A stretch of 64,000 bases of DNA from Talinum fruticosum (GCA_021018815.1 JAITYX010000090.1:1949501-2013500), one strand, 5' to 3'; shown: positions 25,552 through 39,100, numbered from the stretch's first letter. Numbers and translations are program-made. The notes: generated by a model not told the origin, from the sequence alone.

Positions 25552-28500
25552 CTAACAAGGAGCTGAACCTTTGTAAATGCAGCGTGGATCAACCCAAAAG
25601 CAAGGAGGCTGAAATTGAAATACAACATCAGGGGAAGCTTTAGGAACAGAATCCGAAAGCAGCTTCATAGCCTCATCATGTGCTTCTTGTGTCACATATT
25701 GCGATGCCTGGATAATGACCTCCTCAAGTACCTTTGATTTCCTGAGCAGAAAGCGCAGAAAGTGAAAGAGTTTTGTAGCTGCACAAGATGCAACAAAATT
25801 CACCACTTTGACAGTCTTGAGATGGAGAAGGGGACAACTGGAAATTGTACTCCGTGATAAACAATAGAACTCTTCGTTGCTATTGCTGTGAGAGGCATGG
25901 GAATGCCATAAACCAGACTGCATTCAACAATTGTATTCCCTGGATTCAGGTGCTTAAACCATGATACCCGTATAAACTTTAAATAGCGAAATAGAGTCAT
26001 TCATGGTGTAACTGTAGTAACCAATACTAATTGCCCATGTAAGTAGCTAAGTGACAGAAGATGGGGATTGTTTATGACCAACTCAACCGAAAATAATAAG
26101 ATGCCTCATCACAAGTTAGAACACAGAACAAACTTGTAACAGTTCCACACATATGCACATTGCAGCAAAGACTATTAAGTCTACCACAGGCTTCCTACTG
26201 ACTAGATCTTGAGTTTGCCGTGGGGAGCATGTCTTGGGTGAGTTGGTCACACATGTGCTCCAAGAAAACGCAACTAGTCTCATGTGAGAAAGTCTAATTT
26301 GAGGATTAGCATTAGTTGCAGCTCAAGCATGAATCCGCCAGTTCATCCCTCCACATATGACTAGGTGTGCCAAGTGCTTTAACATGGTCAAAGTCGGATC
26401 CAGAAACTATATCAAGCCTTTCTATGTGAATGAGAAAGTGCACCTAACAGCATCGGTGTGGACTGTGCCTATGCTTGAAGGGCCCTATTGCAAATACCTG
26501 ATTATAACTTGCTTCTGCTGAGGAAAAGATTGAGTCTAGCCTCCTCTCCTATTTCCCATAGGCTACAAGCTTGAGCAATAGAACCTTAAACGGACATTAC
26601 TTACAGTTTACTTAACAAATCTCAGGCCAACAAACAAAGATATCCCACAGCTCTAAGCTAAAATACTAGGGAGTTTAGCCAATGCAGAGAGGGTTAAGCC
26701 GTTAAGTTTAAGGCATTAATAATTCCCAGAGACCTTGGAATGTTTTTCTCAAACTTTCGGGGAGGGTAGGGTATGAACTACATTAATATAGACAGAAAAC
26801 ATATGAAGCTTACCATGTCTGAGCAACAAGAGATTTTGATTATTAGTGTCTCCAAACATGGTGAACTATGTAACATGCTTGCTATCCCAAGATGGTCCCA
26901 CTCGGCGACCGGTATGGAAAGAACTAAAAATTTCCGGTCTGACTCAGGAGATAGGTTGTATGCCTCACATGTGGATAAAACCTAAAGCACATAGAGCATC
27001 CACTTGAGTTAGAAAGGCAAAATAGCATTTACAGACAAGCACGAAAATAGTGTAGGTGTACCAAAATACAGAGCCAATATGGATTATAATAGGAGATGAA
27101 CACTGAATACACCGCCCCAAGGGAAGGAAGAGGTTTAAAAGACGCACACCATTTCCACAATAAAGCTATTGGAAGCAAATAGCAATTTTACACATTTTTA
27201 CTTTAAAACAGTAGGCCTTTCAATTTTGTCTGTAATAATAAAGCAAAAGTTTGGCATTAATTCTACATCTATGATGTTACTTTGACTCTTCATTTTTTCA
27301 CAAGTATCCACATCACTCGTGACACTTGCAAGTGGGTATTGACACTTGACCCTTTATTTTAAACTGAAAATATACATAATTCTTTCGAAAATGGTTGAGT
27401 TCAACATGACCCGGGTGCCAGACACTGGACAATTCAACATAGGTATAGGCAAGCCCGACTAACTTAGATTTATTCAACCAACCTGGTGCCAGGATTACTT
27501 ATGAGTAATATCACAGAAGCCATTAATTTATAGCATTTGATTCGCTCAAACAATTAGAAACCAGCATGTAAAGGCCTGTCCTGTATATAATTCAGTTCAT
27601 GGAATCATTAAACTTTGAGAACTCATTACCTTGTCTGTTTTAGACAAGTAATCCCACTATATCAGCCACAATTGTACTCAATAGGCATCATAATACCAAT
27701 AAAGCTTGAGCTATAAATGGAACAGACATGAAAAGCCAAAGTGCCAGACATAGTAACAAACGCTACATTTACAACAATTAAAGTGTCTCATCGAGTGAAA
27801 TCCTCCCCACCCCTCTTTGTGGGGGTGCAGGGTGCTCTGGTTTCATCAGACATCAATGCATACAACTTTTTTGGAAATGGCAATAGCATTTAACTTTACT
27901 TGAACCCTAAAAGAGCAGTAAACTGAGTTTACTTGAGAGAAAATATAAGCATAACAGCAAGAGAAGAAAGGTAAGAGGATCATACCTTGATGAACCACCC
28001 ACCAACTGTCAATTTATCCACAAGACACAGGCTGTCCAGCACTTCCCTTGCGATGTCTTGATCTCTCACTAACAACCAAGAAAAATTGGTCCCTAAACGC
28101 TTCGGCTTAGTCTCACGCTTTGGCTTAGTCTCAAAATCCATGGTAGCACTTGCCAACGACCCTAAATCCATCAACCGCACTTTCGTCCGATACAAGGGGC
28201 CCGATACCTCCAACGCGACGAGATTAGGACCCGAAATCTCCAACAAGCATTCGTCATCTGGCTGTATCAGAAATTTTGGACGTTGCTCCTCAATGACCCT
28301 TAAAACCCTCAAACTCTCAGATTTAATCTTCAAGCAATCAAACCCGCTCCATTCTATCAGTTCCAACGTTTCAAGCACAGGACAACCAGATAAAATCGTT
28401 GAAATCAATCCCCCGTTCAACTTTGTTCTTGTTATGCTCAGTAATTTCAAGGAGTTCCAACTAATTATCTTCCTTTTTGTAAATTTACAGCAACTAGTAA

Positions 28501-29020
28501 CCAATTCTACTAATTTGTCGTTGGTATATAGAAATTTAGGCAATTTATGCTCATAATCTTGGAGATAATTACTATTCTGGGCGAGATTCAGACGAAGTGA
28601 TTTTACCTCCTTTTGAGCCGCGGCTTTTATCCATCGATCAACGGCTTTATAATACAGCAAACTATAGCAGAATTTGAGGGAGAATTTCTCGATATCGCAG
28701 CGGTGGTGAAATCCTAGGGCAGTGTCCACGAACCTGACGAAGCCGTCGGTGTCTTTGCCGGACGACTCGTCGGAGAAGTGGAGTCCGGCGATTGAGTTCC
28801 AGAGCGACTTGAATCGCTTCGACAACACGCTGGTCCTCGCAGCTTCTTGGAAGTACAAGTGAGAGAGAATGTGAGCGATCGCTAAATCGGGCAACTCACT
28901 GAGTCGATCGGGAATTGACTTGGACCTCTTGGTCATGAGAGGACCGCCGGCACATTGTTCGCCGGGAGGATATTCTCCGGTGTCCCGTTGGTCGGATATT
29001 CGCTTCTGGCCTTCCATCAT
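25552..29020 (-). CDS. F-box/LRR protein with FBD domain
   Basis: Two exons on the minus strand: 29020-27986 and 25917-25552, about 466 residues. The donor is AAG|GTATGA at 27985 and the acceptor ...GAATGCAG|T at 25918; both sides keep the frame. An F-box lies at about residues 36-80 (DRLSELPDLAIAHIL...ARTSVLSKRFKSLW). A leucine-rich middle follows (LETLELIEW, LKIKSESLRVLRV), and then an FBD domain in exon 2 (about 370-415, PLLHLKTVKVVNF...KVLEEVIIQ). Such proteins join SCF ubiquitin ligases through SKP1 and choose targets for degradation; the target is unknown. I chose the ATG at 29020; there is no upstream in-frame ATG. The two related genes at 49-54 kb have an extra short middle exon that I could not find here, so the 2.07-kb intron may hide one. 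Confidence 0.82.
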
Positions 29021-29399
29021 TAGGGAGTTCCCGCCCGGTTGCCGGAAATTTGTACTGTTTTCACGTGGAAATGAGGGAAAGAGGGGGTTGGAGTTAATAT
29101 GACCAGTCAATCCGCAGCTGGGTTCAATACGTGCCGGGTGTAGTCTGACGGTCGAGAAAATATTTGAATCTGGGTAAAATAAGGATTCAATATTTTTTTA
29201 TCTGTTTTTTTATTAATTGCAAAATTTTATATGTTTTTAATTTGAAATTGATTTATTTTCTTTGAAAAAGGATAAATAAAATAATTAGATTGTAATTTTT
29301 GTTGTAAGGGTTTTACCTAAATTGTTATTCATTTAAATGGAGAGAGAAAAGAAGAATAATTAATAAACATCCAAACTAAATTAGAAAAAATACAAACAC

Positions 29400-31330
29400 T
29401 AAATTTGGTCAAATAATCTGTAGCCGATTTCCTTACGTGAGCGTTATGCTTGAATCATGACATGGTTGCACCTTCGAAAATAACAACGGGTATCATTGAT
29501 TAGGGTCCGAATTTATCAAGGAACCTTGATTTCTCCCGTAATGGCTTTAATAATAAATTGATTATCTCCTTCTAGTACAATTGAACGAAATTCCGCTTGC
29601 ACTACTTCTTTGACACCATTTCTCATGGCATAGCATTCCACATTTAATATAGAAGTTGCCCAAGATTTGTCACCCTAGCCTGAATAAACTTGCATCCCAA
29701 CTTTTAATCACAAAACCTCCCGCCGCAAAAGAAGAAGATTTTGCTCCATCAAAGTTGATTTTGATATACTCTTACGGTGGCTTGTACCAACCGACCCACT
29801 AAGTTGAAAAAGTGGAAGACGATGGATGGAAAAAGAAGATGAGTGGAAGTAGAGATCCAATCTACACCGAGATCTCCATTCAACCCACAAAGGGCTCGTC
29901 AAATCGTAGCAATGGTGTTATAGCCACCATTATTAAAAAACATCATTTCTAGTTTCCCATATAATCCATAAAAGATGAATCATTCGAACAACCTTAGTTT
30001 GTTTATTCAACCTCCTGATGTACTGATAACATCACTAAGAGAGGGATTATGCAAATTGCTAATATTCACCTCCAGCCACTTGTGACGAAATGTCTTGTCC
30101 CATATATCCACAAAGTAGGGACATTGGGAGAAAAGATGATTGATTGATGCACCATGAACTTGACACAATGAGCAAACAATGTCGGTAATAACCCCTCTTT
30201 TAGCGAAGTTATCTCGCGTGGATAATACGTTGTGGCCAATTTGCCACAAAACATCTTCAATTTGGGCATCAAATCTAAATTCCAAAATCCGCGCATAGTC
30301 CCTTCTAGAAGGACTAACCGAAAGATTATGTGCATTCCAAGTAGCAAACTTTGTTGTAAAAATATCGTTCTCGGAAAGTCCCTAACAAACGAGTGTCATC
30401 CATATCATGAGTGGGAAGAGGGTAATAGTCCGACGGATGTCGGTTGGAAGAAAAGAATTAAGTCGTATCAAATCCACTCTTAACCTGGACTTATAAATTC
30501 ACTTGTGGTATCCAAGAAAGGAATATTTGGAAGGTTGTTGTCATAATAATTAAATAACTTAAAATTACCATACCAAAGATCATGCCGGAACTTCGTCTTT
30601 TTGCCATTTCCTATTTTCCATCTTAATCCCGTTTTAAAAAGATCATGTTCTTTAAGAAAGCATTTCCAAGCCCAAGAATAACAAGTTTTAATTTTCCTTG
30701 AGAAAAAAATCCTCCAGCGAGAGGATATTTGGTTCTCATAATTAATCCCCAAAAGTTATTTTTTTCATATAAGTGTTCCAAATAAGTTTACATAGGAAGA
30801 CTTGATTAAGCGCCTCGGTTTTATAAAACCCAAATCCGCCAATTTTTTAGGAGTACAAACTTTATCCCAAGCCACTATTGGTAACCCGAGTGATATTCGA
30901 GATTTTTTTCCAAAGAAGCCACGATTAATTTTATCTAGAGAATTAGACGTGCTTTTAGGTATTCTAAAACTCGCATCACATGAGCGAGTAAGGATTCAAG
31001 GTTAGACTGTATAAGTATGAACCTACCGCCTTAGAAAGTGAATTAGCGTTTCGGTTTTGTAATTTGTTATCTGCTCTCGTTAAAATATCCACAAAAATAG
31101 AGTTGTTGGTTTTACCTTTGAAAACAGGACAATCTAGGTATTTTTCCAAAGAATTTGAGTGAGGAATATTAATAGAGGAAACAATATTCCTATCCGCAAC
31201 CGAAAAATTCTGGAAAAAACAATCGTCGACTTATGAAAATTAATAAGTTGGTTGGATCGACTACATAATTCATTCAGAATGTTATTGAGCTTGAAACATG
31301 TCTCCAAATTGGATAGAGCAGTTTGACCCG
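29400..31330 (-). mobile_element. 3' part of a LINE (L1-type non-LTR retrotransposon)
   Basis: In minus-strand order are: the end of a reverse transcriptase (about 31320-30790, with SRSNQLINFHKS, NSLEKYLDCPVFKGK, IVAWDKVCTPKKLADLGFIK), sequence typical of the connecting region (GLRWKIGNGKKTKFRHDLWY, about 30600), a zinc-binding zf-RVT domain (LSTRDNFAKRGV...CSLCQVHG...HLFSQCPY, 30250-30110) and an RNase H-like domain (INFDGAKSSSFAAGGFV near 29760; VLEGDNQFIIKAI near 29560). Frames are broken by stops and shifts. The 5' portion, with the endonuclease and most of the polymerase, is absent, as is usual for LINE copies. Confidence 0.85.
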
Positions 31331-32181
31331 TTCAAATAATATTAAGGAAAACTTAGGTTAATAATAGGCTATATAATAATAAGTTGGTTCATTAATGACT
31401 AGTTTAAGGTCCCAATGTTTATTTTTACTTGTCTATTATACTTATTCACATCTAAACTTAACATTATCTATTTGTTTATTTCTACTCGTTTAAGATTTTG
31501 AGTGTGGAGGGATGACTTAATATTAACTAGAGAAGAGTAAAAGGTGTAATGTTATGTATAACAAGTGTAATTTATCTTTTTAATTCTGATAGATGAGCAT
31601 GCAACTTGTGTTGTGGTTTCCCCTCAATGGGGACAAGTTTTTCTACGAAATATGTCATGTTCCTTTAATTCTTTTATTTACATATTTGTGAGTCGGGTCT
31701 GCAATCTTGCTGTTATTTATGCCCTCTAATGAATCATTCCGATTCAGTATTTTGTAAGATGCACAGTTCTAATCTAAGAATGTGATTTTAGATTACGATC
31801 CTGCGAATAGACTTTTTAATTTGAGTAACTTTTAAAAACACTATATAAATTTCTAATCATTATGTAAATCGCTAATTTGTTGAATACTTATATTTTTAAA
31901 TAAATAATGATTTAATGTCTTTAAATCACTAACTCCATAATTTCAGGCCAATAGCACTATATTTTTCGGCAAGTAATCGCGACCTCACGTGATACTCTCC
32001 AATGAGTAATATTTCCAAAGCACCCACCCCCACCATTATCTATGTCACCTCCGACATTTAAATTTTATAATATTCAGTGATTCTCATCTATATTTTCTTA
32101 AAAATAAATTGCTTGTATACAAATTTCTTTACTCAAATAAAAATAAAAATAAAAATAAAAATAAAAATAAAAAATAAATAA

Positions 32182-32224
<43 letters not shown>

Positions 32225-33387
32225 TTTAAATATGGTGATTCCTTCCTCAACTTCTAAAATTATTTTTAAAATTTACATCGTGCTCACGGGCAGAAATAAG
32301 TTCTTTAAAAATAAAGGTTCTCTAAAATGTCACTTTATTACATGTCAAAAAAAAAGTCAGTTTCACACTTTTATGGATACTGCGAATTATCGACGACAGA
32401 GGAAGATATAACCACAATTATTGCATATAACCAACCAAACCCACGAGACCCACGAGGCAATAATTATAATATGGACTTATCATATTACACAATTTCAATA
32501 AGAGATTTAATATATTTTTGATAAAATAAACTATAGAAATAAAATATATATTTTTAAAAAATTAAAACAAAATGTCATTTATAAAATTTTAGATTTATAA
32601 ATTCAACTTCATAATATAATTTTCATCTACGACGCTCATTTTTATTAGTTATTACTTATCACTAGTATTTGATTTATCAAATAAATTTACCAGAAACAGT
32701 AACAAACATATTATACCGTAATGCTCAAAATATGTTGATTTTTAAATAAAAATCAAATTTTATCATATTAAATTTGCAAATCTCTGAAAAATTTTGAGTT
32801 AATTACCGATATTTGAAATTCATCTTTTTGTAGAAAAAAAAAAAGAAAAACTCAAGCTGCCTCCATGTTATTTGATATAATAAACTCTGAAGATAAGCCC
32901 CTAATTCTCGTCTTTTTCAGCATCTTCTTTTGAGTATATATATAGATTTATTATTAGTTTTACCTCTCTTTTTAACAAATTATGTCTATTTCATGAGAGT
33001 TAGGGTTCCTACTTTCAGCGTGGATTTTGAGTTCGACGAGTTTTTTTTTTTTTTTCTCTTATCATTGTACAAGTTTTAGTAAGTTTAGAAATACGAGACA
33101 TGGATTGTGAATGATATTTGAACTTATTGGATTAAAATTACTGGATATGATTGAAGTACGAATCAACGATGAAATTTCATATGGTCCTTTCGTAAAAGTC
33201 TTACTTTTAAGTATAATATGTCATGTCAAATAGATATCTGCCCGATGTAAGTTGTATATGTTGTATCTCATCGATCTTTGAGAAAGACACCATAATGTCA
33301 AAGAACACATATAATGGCTAAAAGGATGCTACAAGTTTAGAAAATGTATTTTTTTTATCTATCACTATTACTCTTTATCTGCTTGTT
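31331..33387. other. AT-rich intergenic stretch without a visible gene
   Basis: Two kilobases of AT-rich DNA between the LINE fragment and the small-peptide gene. Apart from the simple repeats at 32141-32222 I see no gene or complete element. Confidence 0.6.
32141..32222. repeat. (AAAAAT)n and (AAT)n microsatellites
   Basis: A run of AAAAAT hexamers passes directly into about 13 AAT triplets. Confidence 0.85.
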
Positions 33388-33487
33388 TTGGGAGATGATG
33401 TTATCACAATGGAGGCTCATCGAAATAGGAGGGAGTGGAGGAGGAGGAGGAGGAGCAAGGTGGTAACTCCTTTTATGAACCCAAACG

Positions 33488-33999
33488 ATGGCCAAGGCTT
33501 TGTTTTCCACTCCCGGCCTTGGCCTCTTTGTTGCTCTCCTTGTTTGTGTTATAGCAGGTTCCCATCTCTCCAACGTCGACTCCACATTTGGTGCTTTGTA
33601 TTTTTTTTTCTTTGTTATGATAATAATTCTTTCCTTTCAATTTACCAACTCATTTACATTGTATTTTAATTTTCCGCAATTCCAACCTTTGGAGATGCAT
33701 GAAATAAGAAGGGTTTCATTGGAATTTATTTTTCTATCATTAACAGAGACTACCATATAAATGTCGACGGAATCGAAAATCGGAAAACCCAAAGGGTCAT
33801 CGAAGCTGAAGAAATAAGAAAATTCCAACCTTAAGTAATGAACATGGTTCAACGACTTCAATGTGCTGGCACGGGATCGTATTGTAACACGATTTTTGGA
33901 CCTCAATGTTGTCCTAACACTTTGGCTTGTTTTCTAGGTGGTATTGTGGGAGGAGTGTGTATCTACTTGTTGGACGAGGTTCATAAAACGGCCACTTAG
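33488..33999 (+). CDS. Small secreted cysteine-rich (knottin-like) peptide, stop codon disrupted
   Basis: Exon 1 starts at ATG 33488 and encodes a hydrophobic signal peptide (GLGLFVALLVCVIAG). A later exon in the same phase encodes six cysteines at 33862-33963 with spacing C-x6-C-x7-CC-x5-C-x9-C, ending CIY. That is the knottin layout of plant antimicrobial-type peptides. Exon 1 can end at 33557 (GCAG|GTTCCC) or 33590 (TTTG|GTGCTT), both phase 1. An acceptor at 33748 leaves an in-frame TAA at 33832-33834. An acceptor at 33835 (CTTAAG|TA) would avoid it, so intact or broken is open. The Copia target duplication CTACT covers the last Tyr codon and the first base of the original TAA. The frame now runs ten codons into the LTR and stops at 33999. 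Function in defence is family knowledge, not shown here. Confidence 0.55.
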
Positions 34000-34458
34000 G
34001 CCCGTTAACTTCCGCTTAATTAATCTCCCTTCCTATCCGAGAAAGGTTCCCGAATAAGTGGGATGGCGGATGAAGTTGAGATAGTCTCAACTTCTTAACA
34101 ATAAGGATAGGAGCGGATGCTCCTATTTAATCGGTAATAGGAGACACAGATTGAGACATCCGTGAACAACGCGAGCATTCGTTGCTTCTCTCGGATTTTC
34201 CTTAGAGATCCTCTATTCTCCCTCACAGTTAGACCGACCATCTTAGGGTCTTCGGTTTTGAGACGTGATCTGTTTCCGGCGACTCTAGTAGCCGCTGGAT
34301 ATACTGTTACGGATGACACTCGGTAGAACCGGACTTCGAGTACAACCGGAATTAAAGGATTAGTGACCCGGGAATTCACTTGTAGGCTATCGAACGGCAA
34401 TCGATCCATTCGCTTCCGCAACTACTAAGGTTAGTCCTTATTTACATATATACCTGCA
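33968..34458 (+). repeat. 5' LTR of the Copia element
   Basis: 491 bp, TGTTGGACGAGG to ATACCTGCA, followed two bases later by the primer-binding site. Its last bases differ from the 3' LTR by G for A. Confidence 0.93.
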
Positions 34459-34460
34459 GG

Positions 34461-34472
34461 TGGTATCGAGCT
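34461..34472 (+). other. Primer-binding site of the Copia element
   Basis: TGGTATCGAGC matches the usual initiator-Met tRNA primer site of plant Copia elements (TGGTATCAGAGC) with one base missing. Confidence 0.7.
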
Positions 34473-36191
34473 TTGGATTGCTAAGTTCCTAGCCCCGACT
34501 AGTTATTAGCCCAATTGGTTTAAGGCCGCATAATTTGTTAAGTACAAATTTGAATCCCGTTTAATTAACACTGCGTTAAACCCCCGACTCGGACTCTCTG
34601 TCACTACCGAACCATCGCCTCGTGGCGCCCCTCCCTCTCGACGACCATAGCATAAACCGCCAATCGCCTCGGCGGCGACGGCGGCGGCTGCGGCATGGCC
34701 ATTAGTGGCCCAACGCAAAAACCACCCCGGGCTGGCCTCTATGACCCAAATAAATAAATAAATAAATAAATAAGGTAGAAGAATGGTAGTTGTCGGACTA
34801 ACCCATCGGACCGCCGGGAGAGGGGTGGCGCGTACCAACACGCGCCGCCGTTGAGATTAGATCTTCCTCTCTCTTAGCTTCTCCGCCGACGATATACGTC
34901 CATCAACCTTTTTCTTTGCGAAAATAGCCCGGCGGTGGCGCGTGTGGGTCACGCACCACCACGCCGTAACTACCACCGCTCGAGATTGGTGTTAATCGGT
35001 TGCTTGGCGGCCGATCTACATCATGACGAGTAGGATTTTTGTCGAAAAAGGTGGGACGAGGCTTGTGGGTCTCGTTTTTGGTTCGGCGGCGAAGGGCGGG
35101 GTTAGCATCATTTGGGTTGTTTTTGGTCACCGGAAAAACGAAAAGTAAGGCCGTGGTTTTGCTTGGTGTCGCTGGAGATTATGGAGTCGGCCGAGCCTCG
35201 CCTCCCGTAGCCATGGCTACTCAAGGAGGTTAAGGCGAGAGGGAGAGAAGACAGAGAGACCGAGAGGGAGAGAAGATAAGGAACTCTCTGGGAAAAGTGA
35301 AATTGTGAGTAAATGAAAGGAGACTTGAAGTAATAAGGCAAGCGTGCCCTTCCAACCCCATTATTAAATTTTCCCATTTTCCCGAGGCCTCCTTTTTGCT
35401 TTTCAGTTCTTGTTTCTTTTCGTTCCCAAGGCTCGTTCACGGGGTCCCTTTTGATTTATTCAAGTAACATGCTAATAATACTTAATACGTAAATTTTTTA
35501 TTATTTATTTTGTGTAAATTTAAAGTTAATATTAATCCGATTTTGTAATTTTGTGTAATTTATTTTAATCGGTTAATTTTATGAATCTGTTTCATATTAG
35601 GTAAATTATATAATTGTGTTTTGTGTGATTATTTGATTTTTGGCATGTTACTTGTTTAATATATGTAATTTCGTATTACATGTTTTAAAGTGAAAAAAAT
35701 GGCATGAACATTATATAAATATGTTTAATATAGTGTTATATAAATTAGTTTTATAAGAAGCAATATCTTTGCTTTACATGCTATATATATATGTGAATTT
35801 GTTTCATGAAATCATATTAATTATAAAATTAGTTTTTATATAATATGAGTTAAGTGATATTATCTATAAATTAGTTTTTAGAATTAATATGAATATGTTT
35901 CATGTGAATTAATAATATCACGTACAAATTTTTCATGTGAATTAGTTTTACATCTTAACTACCATTGTGGTATGTAAAGTTCAATGTTAATTCACTTAAT
36001 GTTAAAATTCATATGAATATGTTTTCTATGGAATTAAAGTGTCAATTAATTTTTCTAAAATTTCTAGTTCATTTCATATGTGATGATTATGAGCTTAGCA
36101 AAATTTTCGATCATATGACTTGAGTAAAGAATTTTGTGAAAATTTTAATTATTTTAAGATGTGCCTAAATGTCCAATTTTTACTTGTAGAT
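34473..36191 (+). other. Long leader of the Copia element, GC-rich first half
   Basis: The stretch 34560-35260 is much richer in G and C than the rest of the element and has CGG/CCG-rich runs (around 34660-34700). 35450-36190 is AT-rich. Short open frames occur on both strands in the GC-rich part, but none shows a domain I recognise. It may be ordinary leader or a captured piece of host DNA. Confidence 0.5.
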
Positions 36192-39100
36192 ATGGCAATG
36201 AAACCTATGACTGATATGGCCTTGATCGAAAAGTTGGCGGGGTCCAACTATGACATTTGGCATCGGAGGGTTCGGTTCCTTCGAATGAACGAGAGCTACT
36301 AGAGTTCTTGACCGCCAAAATGTATCCCCTGCTACTAAGGATAAAGATGACAAGGATGTTGATACTAGTTACGCACGAGTATCGAAGGATTTGAAAGCAT
36401 ATCGGGAGTGGTTCAAAAAGGACCGCTCGACGCGGTATGCCTTATCGAACCTTATGCATGATGACTTAATCGGTGAGTTCGAGAACTGTCCCACAGCTAA
36501 AGATATGTGGGATCAACTTAAGATCAAGTTCGGGCAAACTTACGCTACTAAGCTCCGCCAATTGCATCTTACGTGGATGCAATACACTTTTGGCCCGGAG
36601 CATAGTATAATCGAACATATATGAACATTGAGTGCAATGGTTCATGATCTTAAGGTCTGGAGGGAACGAGATCTCCGAGCGTGATCAAGTCACGAATGTG
36701 ATTCGTGCTATCCCATCCGAGGATTTTGGAAAACGTTCAAGACCCCGATGGTGCATAGTGATCACCTCCGGATCGTGGACGATATTGTTCGTCATCTTGA
36801 ACTTGAAGAAGACCGCATGAAGTCACATGCTCCTGCTCCCGTTCTCGCTGCATTAGTTGCTAAAGGAAACAAACCTAAAGGCAACAAGTTTAAACGAGGG
36901 AAGAAGAAAAGTTCTCAACCCTCTAAGAAACCCGGGCCTGCAGGTGGAAATGCCAAGAAACAGACATAAGGCTAAGGGCAACAAAGAGAAAGTTATGGCA
37001 CGTGTGAAGTGTTATAATTGTGGAAATAAGGGTCACTATGCTAGGGATTGTCCCGAGCCTCAAAAGGTGACCCCTCCATTAAAGTCTCCGAATTATTTGT
37101 TTGTTCTCATGCATTAGTTACTAACTTTCTTCCTAATTGGATTGTAGACTCGGGAGCAAGCAAGCACATAGTTCAAGACCGAGCTGGGTTTGTAGAGTTT
37201 CAACCTTATCCGGTGGGCATACAAACCGTGACATTAGGGAATGGCACAATTGAAGACGTTCTTGGTGTGGGAACGTATCAGCTCAAGCTACGTGGAGGAA
37301 ATAAGTTACTCCTACTAAATGCTCTCTACGCGCTCGGGGTGCAATGTTCCCTTATTTCCTTTGTCTCCTTAGTTAAAGTAGGTTTTCAGTTTGTTTCAAA
37401 AGAAGATGGTTTAGAGATTTATTATGGTGGCAATTTGTTTGGCCATGCTAGTTTTCAAAACAATTTCCCTGTTTTGGATTTAGACGTTCTGTCGTGATAA
37501 TTCCGCATTAGTTTCATTTGTTGATTCCAATTCGAATCTGTTAAATGGCATGCAAGACTTGGTCATATTGGCCAAGATAGAATGACTAGACTAGCAAAAG
37601 AAGGTCTTCTAGACCAACTCAATAAGGTTAGGTTGCCTAGATGTGAGTCATGCTTAGTCGGTAAGGCGACCAAAAAGCCTTTTGGTAAGGCTTCTAGGGC
37701 GTCACATCCCTTAGAACTTATTCACTCCGACATATGTGGACCTATGAATGTCAAAGCACGTCATGGTGCTAGTTATTTTCTCACTTTGATAGACGACTAT
37801 TCACGATATGGGTATGTATACCTTTTATCACACCGTTATGAAGCTTTAGATGTGTTCAAATTCAAACGCTTCGTAGCGGAAGTAGAAAACAAATTGGAGC
37901 GTAGAGTGAAGTCTCTTCGCACCGATCGTGGTCGTGAATACCTTTCTTATATGTTCAAAGGGTTTTGTGAGGAAAAGGGCATACGCGAGCAACTTACGAT
38001 TCCGGGCACTCCTCAACAAAATGGAGTTGCCGAGCGACGGAATCGAACATTACTTGACATGGTCGGGACAATGATGGCCCAAGCTAATTTGCCAATTAGT
38101 TTTTGGGGGATGCGTTGCTTACGGCAACTTACATCCTGAACCGAGTGCCTAGTAAGAGTGTTTCGATCACTCCATATGAGTTATGGAATGGTAGAAAGCC
38201 CATCTTGAACCATTTATGCCCGTGGGGTTCGGCTGGCTATGTGCATAACCCAACTCATCCACATGGGAAAATTGGTCCTAGAGCTACAAAAATGGTGTTC
38301 GTCGAGTATCCGAGAAAATTTAAAAGGATATGTCATGTATGGAGAACATCCAACTGGTGGCATGAAGGAAATAGAATCCCGAAATGTCGATTTTATTGAG
38401 GATGAGTTCCCAAGTAATGGTGAAATTAAGAAGGATTTAGAGTTGTATGAGTTACAACAATTATCTCTCGGTGAGGGGAGGATTCGTACACTCATCGTGT
38501 CATCGAGGATAATAGTTTTCCGGACAATAGAGATTGTGGAAGTGGTCCTACCATCCGTAATGATGGAAATGTGTCTACACAGGAGATCCAACAAGAGAAT
38601 GAGGAACGTCCTCAATCTCCAGCTTCCTAATCACGAGGTCGGTCCTCTTTCTCACGAACCTTCATCCATATCCCAAGGGATTAGTGGGAGAGATTCTCCT
38701 ATTACTCAAAGTCCCACACCTCAAAGGAAAAGGGGAGGGATCTTGAGCCTAGTCGACAAAAGAACCAAGTCCTAAAATTATTCGACGGAGCGAACGAGGA
38801 AAAGTTCCCCGACGGTTTTTTCAAATCGAAGAGGATATCTTCTTTTGCATGCCTTTGGAAATAGAAGAGCCAACCTCTTATGTAGAGGCTATAAACTCAC
38901 CAAACCATACAGAGTGGATGGAAGCCATGAGAGATGAGTTGGACTCAATGGCAAAGAATGAAGTTTGGGAACTGGTTGATCTTCCTCCCGGACGTAAGGC
39001 CACCTGGAAACAAGTGGGTTTTCAAGGTTAAACGTCGAGCGAAGGATCAATTGATAAGTTCAAGGCCCGATTAGTGGCGAAAGGATTTACACAAGTCGAA

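Noticed and set aside
28086..28556. 156-codon open frame on the plus strand
   Set aside because: It lies antisense to exon 1 of the F-box/FBD gene, whose minus-strand frame has clear domains.
27986..29110. F-box gene start upstream of 29020
   Set aside because: The upstream open part begins with TTG, not ATG; the first in-frame ATG is at 29020.
33388..33487. Earlier start for the small peptide (frame from 33388)
   Set aside because: The frame is Arg-rich from a GGA repeat and out of frame with the signal peptide; ATG 33488 gives a proper hydrophobic leader.
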